From the NCBI GenBank assembly GCA_025349905.2, contig MU624679.1, positions 1-32,103 of the forward strand: 32,103 nt of DNA. The letters run 5' to 3'. The notes beneath the pieces are model-generated. The model had not been told where the DNA came from, searched no databases, and saw nothing but the letters and a program-made list of their open reading frames with translations. The stretch is from Blastocladiella britannica. Lineage: Eukaryota > Blastocladiomycota > Blastocladiomycetes > Blastocladiales > Blastocladiaceae. Positions 1 to 7,120 of this stretch are shown piece after piece. The translations under genes and the position numbers were made by a program. The number at the start of each line of letters is the position of its first letter. Position 1 is the stretch's first letter.

Positions 1-216
1 AGTCGGCTCGAAAATCGCCAGCGACTGCACCTTGGTGCCGCCAGGGTCCGATCCGATAATCTTCTTGAGGTTGTGGCCGGTGGTACAGTGGTGGTTGCCC
101 TTGTTGTCCTTGCGGTAAGCGTCGATGATGACGTCGGTGGTGGCGGTCATTTTGGTGGTGGTGCCCTTTTGCTTGCGGTCGTATTTGCGTCTGCCGGTGG
201 GAGTGCGGGCGGACAT
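1..216 (-). CDS. Unidentified protein, N-terminal 72 codons only (runs off left edge)
   Basis: Reading the minus strand from an ATG at 216-214 gives 72 codons with no stop up to the window edge, so this is the 5' part of a gene. The N terminus is Ser/Thr/Arg/Lys-rich (begins MSARTPTGRRKYDRKQKG), followed by a stretch containing DVIIDAYRKDNKGNHHCTTGH and LKKIIGSDPGGTKVQSLAIF. I do not recognise the family and assign no function. The basic start could be a nuclear or RNA-binding tail, but that is speculation. No splice site is needed to keep the frame open. The evidence for a real gene is the open frame to the edge, the ATG and GC-rich codon use like that of neighbouring genes. Confidence 0.45.
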   Translation of the reverse strand, partial: MSARTPTGRRKYDRKQKGTTTKMTATTDVIIDAYRKDNKGNHHCTTGHNLKKIIGSDPGGTKVQSLAIFEPT

Positions 217-675
217 GGCAGGAGGAGGAGGAACGGGTGTTGGGTGTTGGGTGTTGGTTTTGAAAAATAAAATATGTTGGTCCAAAGAGATAAAGAGGCG
301 ATTGCTATTTCCATGGGAATTTCCGGACAGATTTCTTTTAGAGTTCAGCCACCAAACAGCAGAGCTGGTTCAGGTGGGTACGTCGGCCTTCAATCCTCCT
401 TCAATTGGGCCGCGTCCAATTGTTGTGAGGAACTCGAACCAACCGGCAATGCCTGAGGTCGAGCGGATTCCTGCAAACGATTTCGTTGCGGATGGGAACA
501 AAACCTTAAAGGATCCAGAACGCATGCAGCCTGGTCGATGATGTGGAGTGTTCTGGTCGGCAAAACGGCCACCACGTCTTCGGGCACGGTCCGATGCGAC
601 GAGGCACCCCCGAAGTTGGCCGAAAATGCGCACCAAGTCCTGAACGGAACGTGGGAGCCTGAACTCCCTGTGCAC

Positions 676-685
676 GGAAGTTTCC
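676..685. promoter_or_regulatory. Possible heat-shock-element pair upstream of the HSP12-like gene
   Basis: The ten bases ggaagtttcc read as nGAAnnTTCn, an inverted pair of HSF half-sites, about 235 bp upstream of the start codon at 920. A third adjacent unit is not visible, so this is a minimal match. A CCCCT pentamer (the yeast STRE core) is at 795-799, 121 bp upstream of the start. Both fit a stress-induced gene, but short motifs like these occur often by chance. Confidence 0.3.
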
Positions 686-851
686 CATAGTTGAGATTTT
701 AAGACACCCCACCAAGTTCCGTTTGTTCTATCGTTCTGGTGTGTCTCAGGCACTCACGTCAGACTTCAGCTCTCATCTCAACGTAATTGAGTCTCCCCTT
801 CAAATAGCGAGGCCGCTCGCCGCTCTTTCGTTCTTTTGTTTTCGATATCCA

Positions 852-919
852 CAACAGTCCCAAGCAAACCAGCAACACCAACACAACCACCCAACCAACC
901 ATCCAACCAATAACCAAAC
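852..919 (+). promoter_or_regulatory. CA-rich, G-poor leader of the HSP12-like mRNA
   Basis: The stretch just before the ATG is a run of CAACC/CCAAC-like words with very few G residues, for example aaccaaccatccaaccaata. It should be nearly unstructured as RNA. Such leaders are common on highly translated stress mRNAs. The transcription start is not determined. Confidence 0.4.
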
Positions 920-1808
920 ATGTCTGACACCACTCGCCAGTCTCTCACCGATCGCACCCAGGCCGCTGTCGTTCCGCAAGCCTTCAAGTCGGAGCAGGAC
1001 ATTGCTCAGGAGAACGTACGCATTTCTTCATTCTTATTGCGATCAATCGATGATCACAGTCTCACCGAATCAAGCGAAATAGATGCGCGGCAAAGTCGAC
1101 AAGGCGCAAGCCACCATGCAACCCGAGTCGGAAAAGTCGTACATCCAGCAAGCGGCCGACAAGGTTCGCGGTCTGACCGAATCGATCGGAACCGGCCACC
1201 AGACGTCGGGAACGGGGCACACCGGGCTCGGATCCGGAACCACTGGAACCGGACACACCGGGCTCGGATCCGGAACCACTGGAACCGGACACACCGGGCT
1301 CGGATCCGGAACCACGGGAACCGGACACACCGGGCTCGGATCCGGAACCACTGGAACCGGACACACTGGACTCGGATCCGGAATCGGGTCCGACACCTCG
1401 CGCCAGTCGCTGACCGATCGCGCCCATGGCGTGGCTGTTCCCCAGGCCTTCAAGTCGGACCAGGACATTGCCCAGGAACAGATGCGCGGCAAGGCCGACA
1501 AGGCCCAGGCCGCCATGCAACCCGAGTCCGAGAAGTCGTACATCCAGCAGGCGGCCGACAAGGTTCGCGGTCTGACCGAGTCGATCGGGGTCGGGAGCCA
1601 CAGCCAGACGTCGAGCACGGGCACCGGCCTCGGATCGGGAACCTCTCACGGAACCGGGCTCGGATCCGGAGTCACCGGAACCCACACCACGACTTCCACC
1701 ACGCGCACGCATGAAGAGCCCGGCCTGGTCGAGAAGGCGTCCGAGTGGATCCACGGGTCGTCGCAGCCGGCCACCGGTGCGCACAACGTCCACAACGTGC
1801 ACAAGTAA
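920..1808 (+). CDS. HSP9/HSP12-family stress protein with duplicated module
   Basis: Two exons, 920-1015 and 1083-1808, split by a 67-nt GT-AG intron, give a 273-residue protein. Fungal HSP12/HSP9 proteins are small, disordered, stress-induced proteins that associate with membranes. Their hallmarks are visible here: an MSDT-type N terminus and the region MRGKVDKAQATMQPESEKSY. The module of about 67 residues occurs twice, at residues 1-68 and 135-201, joined by five tandem 12-residue repeats (GTGHTGLGSGTT). The C terminus is Thr/His-rich and ends HNVHNVHK. Classical HSP12 is only about 80-110 residues, so this is an expanded form. The splice was chosen because AQEN followed by MRGK matches AQEQMRGK in the second, intronless module. 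Confidence is high for the family and moderate for function. Confidence 0.88.
1209..1388 (+). repeat. Five tandem 36-bp repeats in the HSP12-like gene
   Basis: Five nearly identical 36-bp units encode GTGHTGLGSGTT. The last unit diverges at its end (GTGHTGLGSGIG). The units stay in frame, and high DNA identity, including a BamHI-like ggatcc in each, points to recent expansion by slippage or unequal exchange. Confidence 0.9.
1389..1589 (+). repeat. Second copy of the HSP12 module (intronless)
   Basis: This segment encodes residues 135-201 and closely matches residues 1-68 (920-1015 plus 1083-1190) at both protein and DNA level. The first copy is interrupted by the intron at 1016-1082; this one is continuous at the same codon. 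Confidence 0.85.
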
Positions 1809-1994
1809 GTTGAGGATCCGGGTGTAAAAAAGCAGTAGCAGATCACATTCATCAGCATCAGTAGTCCATTCCATCTCATTTGAAAAATAATGCATTTGTT
1901 CTTTGTTTCCAATTTTTTTTCCTTTTTGCTGCGGTTCAGGGTTGGGCAGTGCAGCCAGTTTTTTTTTTTCCAATTCATTTTTTTTCTCCTCTAA

Positions 1995-3902
1995 CTACCA
2001 CCATCTCCACGATCCAAGGTGTTGATGATCGAGCATGACCGAAATGTCCCGTGGTGGTACTGGCCTCGGACGCGAGGGCAGTGCGGGGCCATCGACGTTT
2101 TCGTTGTCGTGATCATGATCGTCATCGTGGATGGAAATGCCGTGGGCCTTGAACCACTGCGCACCGCGAGCCAACGGAACAATCGGTTCCGTGGGCCCCG
2201 CCGCGCCACCAGGCGTTTCTCGCGGGTCCACTGGTGGCACTTGCGCTTGCTGCGGCAATGGTGGTGTTGGTGGTGGCACAGGAATGGCAGTGCGAGCCAG
2301 GTGCCCGCGGACACCGGCCAACGAGTACCAGAACTCGCCCTGCTGCCGCCACCAAAAATCGAGAACGGATGTATGTCCATTGGTCATGGCAGCATCCACT
2401 GCCCGCTCGGTGTGGGCGAGCGGCCACCCAGCGCGCTTCCACCATTCTAGCACGGCCAAGTTTCCGGCCCCCGAAGCCGAATCGAGCGCCAATGCAGTCA
2501 AACGGACCGGCATTTCGCCCGTGGCGTTCTGATCGCGCCACCACTGCAGGACTTCGAGCCTTCCATTAGCAGCGGCGCCATCGATCGCTCGTGGGGTCGC
2601 CTCGAACCGCCAGCCGGACTCCGCGTGCACCCACTGCAAAACGCGCACATGTCCATTGGCTGATGCCAGGTCCACCGCCGCCGACTTGCATTTGGGCAGG
2701 CGGCCCGACTGCTTCCACCACTGGAGAACTTGCAAGTGGCCGCGGCTCGCGGATTGGCTGAACGCCAGCGACGAGTACGGCAGCTTGGACGCCAGGTCGT
2801 GGTCCTCCAGCCAAGCCAGCACGGTGGCGTGGCCGTTGATGGAGACCGTGTCGAGCGTGTTCTCGTCCATGATCAGCGGGAGACAGCTCTCGCGCACCCA
2901 GTCGAGGATTTGGACATGCCCGTTGATGGCTGCGAGTTGGGCCACGCGGGAGAACGCGGCCGGGTGCGCGCAACCGGCAGTACGCCACCACTGGAGCGCT
3001 TTGACCGATCCAGCACGTGCGGCGGCATGAATGGGCGCGTACATGACGTCGGTCCCGATCGCAATCAGGTCGTTGGGGATGACCTGGAACTGGCGAGTCC
3101 AGAAATCAAGAGCGTCGGTCCTTTCCGACCGCGAGAGCTCGCAGTACACCTTGGCGTGGGTCCAGTGCAGACCCAACAGCGCGCCCGTGGCAAACGCCCT
3201 CCGCGTACGCCCGAGCGGCCACGTGGCAACCAGCATGGCCCGCAGATCGGCGTCCCACGTCGACACATCACCGCCCATACCAGTGGCCGAGATCCACCAC
3301 TCGGTTGCGTCCAAGTGCCGCTCACGAAGAATCTCGCGCAGAATCACGCGCGTGAACATGCCCGGCATCGTGGGCCGCGCGTACCACCACCGCAGCGCGT
3401 CGGTAGCGCCGGCCTTGGCCGCCACTTGAATGCACGCAAACGGCCAGTGGCGCGGCACGGGCGATGCGGCAGCCCACCACGCCAGCACCGCCACCTGGTT
3501 GCCCCTTGAAGCTGCTTCCAGCACGCGCGCGGTATGGAGCACCATCGAGTTCGAGAGGTGTCCGCGGTCGCTGAGCCACCGCAGCGCTGTCAAGTGCCCT
3601 GCGTGTGATGCGGCTTCCAAACCACGGGCGCTGACCAAAAGAGACAGTCCCAAGCGGTACCGGCGCTCGAGAAGATCGATGCGGCCGCTCGCGAGCGCCG
3701 CGTCTGCGGTCGTGTGGGGCAGCGCGTCCATGGCGACAACGCGAGCCAGCGGGGACGCGTACGCGGGCAGCACCGATACCAGATCGAGCACGGCAGCGGG
3801 GATGGCCGGCAGCGTCACGTGCGATGCAGGCACGGTGGCGGTGGCCACGACCGCGCTCGCCACGATCATGTCGGCGATTTCGATGGGTAAGTTGGAGAGC
3901 AT
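1995..3902 (-). CDS. Ankyrin-like repeat protein of the VLQWW type
   Basis: A single-exon gene of 635 residues, starting MLSNLPIEIADMIVASAV. That start resembles the opening helix of F-box-like or ankyrin-associated N termini (LPxEI), but a full F-box is not convincing. From about residue 85 to 545 there are about twelve degenerate repeats of 28-35 residues with the core A..NGH..VLQWW, for example ASRGHLQVLQWWKQSGRLP and SANGHVRVLQWVHAESG. These are atypical ankyrin repeats with a Trp-Trp or Trp-Val end to helix 2, expanded in Blastocladiomycota and some amoebae. They normally mediate protein contacts and no enzyme domain is seen. The tail is Pro-rich, then has an Asp/His run (HDDDHDHDNE). 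It is convergent with the HSP12-like gene (186 bp between stops). The partner is unknown. Confidence 0.88.
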   Translation of the reverse strand: MLSNLPIEIADMIVASAVVATATVPASHVTLPAIPAAVLDLVSVLPAYASPLARVVAMDALPHTTADAALASGRIDLLERRYRLGLSLLVSARGLEAASHAGHLTALRWLSDRGHLSNSMVLHTARVLEAASRGNQVAVLAWWAAASPVPRHWPFACIQVAAKAGATDALRWWYARPTMPGMFTRVILREILRERHLDATEWWISATGMGGDVSTWDADLRAMLVATWPLGRTRRAFATGALLGLHWTHAKVYCELSRSERTDALDFWTRQFQVIPNDLIAIGTDVMYAPIHAAARAGSVKALQWWRTAGCAHPAAFSRVAQLAAINGHVQILDWVRESCLPLIMDENTLDTVSINGHATVLAWLEDHDLASKLPYSSLAFSQSASRGHLQVLQWWKQSGRLPKCKSAAVDLASANGHVRVLQWVHAESGWRFEATPRAIDGAAANGRLEVLQWWRDQNATGEMPVRLTALALDSASGAGNLAVLEWWKRAGWPLAHTERAVDAAMTNGHTSVLDFWWRQQGEFWYSLAGVRGHLARTAIPVPPPTPPLPQQAQVPPVDPRETPGGAAGPTEPIVPLARGAQWFKAHGISIHDDDHDHDNENVDGPALPSRPRPVPPRDISVMLDHQHLGSWRWW

Positions 3903-4445
3903 TGTTTTTTTCTGTCTATATCATATTACGCTTGGACTCTTTGCTCAAGTCGACTTGGTAGGATAGTTTTATATGAAAAGCAAAGAGCGCGAAGAGGACG
4001 AGAATAAGGAACTCTCCTGCGAGTGCGCGGCAGGCCGCAGGAGCTTATCCTGGATGTGATGTCGCCTGTTTGTGCACCTCCTTTCAAATCACCTTTGAAA
4101 CGCATGAACTCGACCGCAACGCAACAGCTCCAACAAGCCGGGGAGCACAGGACACAGAGGATCCTCGTTTCGGCACACATTATAAGCACAATTGCTTGGA
4201 GGGGGGATGTTAAACACACGTCTTCCTTTATTTTTGGGAAAGATTTTGGGAAAATTTAGAAAATCACACAGAATATGAAACATGACATCACCGAGACTGC
4301 GGGGACAACGACACGACCTGGACACGCGCCACGTGCGAGGGGAAAAGACCGAGACCCGGTGGACAGGTGTGAGGGGCTCTTTTTGGCAAGTCCTGCCCGC
4401 CCAACCCCAGCACACGCGCACGCGGCACTCGCAATAATAATAAAA
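3903..4445. other. Divergent intergenic region, ankyrin-like gene / Ttd14-like gene
   Basis: These 543 bp separate two divergent start codons and should hold both promoters. An open frame continues upstream of 4446 to an ATG at 4275, but its residues are low-complexity and lie before the conserved P-loop domain, so I treat it as leader. No RNA gene or repeat was seen. Confidence 0.5.
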
Positions 4446-5963
4446 ATGACCAAAGTGGATGTCGCATCCCTCGCGGACAACTCGAATGGTGTGTTTGTGG
4501 TGGCGCTGACCGGCGGCCCGTCCGGCGGCAAGTCGACGGTGCAAACCATGCTCTCGGACGTGCTCGAGAACCTGGGCTACAAGGTGTACCGCGTGCCCGA
4601 GACGGCGACCATCTTGCTGAGCTGTGGCGTGCTGTTCTCGGACCTTGACGACGAGCAGCAGGCCAACTTCCAGGAGAACCTCCTGCGCACCATGATGACC
4701 ATTGAGCAGACGTACTTTGACCTTGCCAAGTCCAATTGGGCCAACCACGGCAAGAAGACGGTGATTCTGTGCGATCGCGGCACCATGGATCCCTCTGCTT
4801 GTATGTACTCTTTTTTTTATGCCTGCAATTGACTCTAAAAATATACATTTTAGACACGGACCGCGCCGCGTGGAAGGCGATTTTGAACAAGCTCAACCTG
4901 AATGAGGTTGACATTCGCGACAAGTGCGTCTATATTTCATTTGTTGCTCGAAGGTTAAGGAAACTTACGTAGAAATGGTTATACAGCCGCTACGATATGG
5001 TGGTGCACCTCGTGACGGCGGCAGACGGCGCCGAAGAGTTTTACACGCTTGCCAACAATGCTGCCCGCTCCGAAGGCCTTGAGCTGGCGGTCAAGCTCGA
5101 CAACCTTGTCAAGAACGCGTGGATCGGACACCCACACGTGGCCATCATTGACAATGCGACCGATTTCAAGGCCAAGTGTCATCGCGTCGTTGAGGCAGGT
5201 TCGTTTTTATCGCCTTTTGTTGAATGCCACCAGCTCACTCCACTGAAATGAGATAGTCTTGAACCGCATGGGCCTCCAGGACCGCCGGTGGGGCGAGGGC
5301 ATCACCAAGCACAAGTTCTTGGTGCGCAACATGGACCTGGACGTGCCGTTCGCGGTGCCGTTCCGCGACTTTGTGGTCGAGCACCGGTACCTGGCGCCGT
5401 CGGCCGAGGGCCACCAGGTGCGCATCCGCAAGCGGTTTGACGAGTCGGGCAACGTGCACTGCAACCTGACCACCCGCCATCCGCGGTGGCGCGACGGCCA
5501 GCGGCTCGAAGAGCGCCGGTCGCTGGCCGCGCGCGAGTACGAGTCCCTCAAGGCCAACTTGGCCGACGCGTCGCGCCACCCGGTCGTCAAGACCCGCCGT
5601 TGCTTCCTGTGGAACGACATTTACTTCCAGCTGGACGTGTTCCAGTCGCCGTGCCCGGGCCTCGCGCTCATGGAGGCGTACCTGCCCGAATCGCGCACCA
5701 ACTCCAACCACTCGTCGCCCGTGCTGGCTGCTGAGCGACTGGACACGGGCGCTGGCGCTGGCTATGCCGATGACCTCGTGAGCCTGCGCGACATGCTTCC
5801 GCCATTTATTGACTTTGATCGCGAGGTCACCCACGACCCCGCGTTTTCCATGTACCTGCTTGCCAAGAAGGAGGAGGTATGTTTCCTCGTTTATTCTTTG
5901 CTAGCATTGACGCTTACCTTCATTTTTTTTTTGTAGGACCGTGGCTTTGTGTCCATGATCTGA
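4446..5963 (+). CDS. Ttd14-like protein: P-loop NTPase plus CYTH-like domain
   Basis: Five exons (4446-4800, 4854-4923, 4987-5198, 5257-5876, 5937-5963) give 427 residues; all four introns are GT-AG and 53-63 nt. The N-terminal half is a nucleoside-kinase-like P-loop domain: Walker A GGPSGGKST at residues 23-31 and Walker B-like VILCDRG at 106-112. The C-terminal half (about 210-400) has the charged strand pattern of a CYTH-like fold (VPFRDFVVEHRYL, VRIRKRF, CFLWNDIYFQLDVF). This order is that of Drosophila Ttd14 (TRPL translocation defect 14), reported to bind GTP and phosphoinositide in membrane-protein trafficking. Its role in fungi is not known to me. ATG 4446 was chosen because it lies just before conserved sequence with A at -3. 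An in-frame ATG at 4275 is less likely. Confidence 0.87.
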
Positions 5964-6055
5964 GTTAGACTTGCGTGTATCCCATTCTGTATTGCTTTTG
6001 CGTGTTGTCATCCCTGCGTGCTGTATATTGCGTGTCATATATACATTGTTCTCGT

Positions 6056-6088
6056 CGCACCCCCCGTGTTTACGGGGCGTGGTGTGCG
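6056..6088. other. GC-rich stem-loop downstream of the Ttd14-like gene
   Basis: CCCCGT at 6062-6067 pairs with ACGGGG at 6072-6077 around a four-base loop. An outer stem CGCAC (6056-6060) can pair with GTGCG (6084-6088) across an internal loop. It could be 3' UTR structure or a remnant of the neighbouring transposon end. I see no Helitron-type CTRR terminus beside it. Confidence 0.35.
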
Positions 6089-6129
6089 ATGAAGTTTTTT
6101 TTTTTTCTCTTGGGATGTTTTTATTGAGC

Positions 6130-6760
6130 TGACTGTTGCGAGATGCACAAAGTCGTCGTGCACAGGAGCTTTGTAAACTTGGTGCTCACCCTCCATGTGG
6201 AGGTGCAGCAGTGTCACGCTGGGACTTTGGCCTTGCCCAAACAGTTCCAGGAGCCGCATGAGCCGCCAACATGTCTCCGTCACGGAGAGATAACGGTTGT
6301 TGATGCACTCACTGCTTGACGATGTTTCCAGCGGCGAAATCGTGGGCTGTGGTCCAAGTCGGGACCCTTGGTGATGTGCTTGAAGATATACTTATGGGTT
6401 GCCAGGCTTGCCACGATCTCGACGTTGATGTGGGCTTGTAACAAAAGCGAGAGAAGAGGCGAGCATGGTGCAACACGCTGGCTGGTCAACATAACTTGTG
6501 GAACTGCTCCTCCCAAAGGGTATGGGACAGTGCGACCATCGCGGCGGCGGCGGTAGGTTGGACAACCACGGTCAGACACCAATGGTCACGCCACAGTAGG
6601 GACGGGGAAACCGTTTTGAACAGCTGCCGTCGGGGAGCTGGCAACGCGGGCCGCATGGCAAGTGCATCATGTTGCGACTGATCACATCGTACAGTGGCCG
6701 CTACCTTTCTCGATAGGGGATCTCGGCGGACACTACATTGATGATCTCTGTACGGAGTAA
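6130..6760 (-). pseudogene. Decayed Helitron Rep/helicase fragment
   Basis: Reading the minus strand from about 6760 downward gives a chain of motifs found together in the N-terminal half of Helitron transposase, broken by stops and frameshifts. Piece one (about 6755-6575) has VVSAEIPYRER, an in-frame stop at 6703-6701, then LYDVISRNMMHLPCG and DGSCSKRFPRPY. A shift near 6575 leads to piece two (6579 to about 6340) with GCPTYRRRRDGRTV, then AHINVEIVASL and KYIFKHITKGPD. Another shift leads to piece three (about 6319-6130) with INNRYLSVTETCWRL. In intact Helitrons these motifs lie in this order (CSK.FPKPF, YRRRDDGR, HINVE, KY.FKY..KGPD, the A/T-E-ACWR motif). No Rep HUH motif or PIF1 helicase was seen, so this is a short dead relic. 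Confidence in family is high, in ends low. Confidence 0.85.
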
Positions 6761-7120
6761 GCAATTAGGGCAGATCAAGTTGTGCAAAAAAATAAAGATA
6801 ATACAGGCGGCAGTCTGTTCCTCCTCGGACAAGGATGCAAATGTCGCCCCGCTCAACACAGCCCAAACGAAATGTTGGATCTTGACCTCGTTCGTCAAGT
6901 CGCGGTTTGTCGACGTTGATCTCACAATTCTAATAAATGTCCTTGTACTGAATAGGTCGTTAATAAATCTTTTGTCGGACAGCCGGGGAAGCGAGCCCTT
7001 TTTATATTTTGGAACGACCGAGCGACTGAGACTCGGTGCCGGAAAAATGTCTCTAAAATAAACGCAGTCATGTCGCGACTGAAACTCGGTATTCATGAGA
7101 ATGAATGCATTGAAAAACAC
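6761..7120. other. Unassigned sequence between the Helitron relic and SMC2
   Basis: About 360 bp downstream of the SMC2 stop. A minus-strand frame stays open across 7120-6704 and runs without a break into the first Helitron piece, but its upper part (containing QHFVWAVLSGATFASLSEEE and an ICPNC) is not a Helitron motif I know. It may be diverged Helitron sequence or host DNA. The base composition is more AT-rich than in the flanking genes. Confidence 0.4.

Larger units (their letters stand above)
217..919. other. Intergenic region with promoter of the HSP12-like gene
   Basis: About 700 bp between two divergent starts. Overlapping open frames of 60-140 codons occur here on both strands, but none has a recognisable domain or compatible splice sites, and I see no tRNA or repeat. 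The part next to 919 should hold the promoter and leader of the HSP12-like gene. Confidence 0.5.

Noticed and set aside
370..753. 127-codon minus-strand frame upstream of the HSP12-like gene
   Set aside because: No recognisable domain, overlapping frames on both strands, and it lies in the presumed promoter.
1062..1973. 303-codon open frame antisense to the HSP12-like gene
   Set aside because: It mirrors the in-frame 36-bp repeats and duplicated module, so openness on the other strand is a by-product. It has no family features.
4275..4445. Upstream in-frame ATG for the Ttd14-like gene
   Set aside because: The added 57 residues are low-complexity and outside the family; ATG 4446 has a good context and lies just before the P-loop domain.
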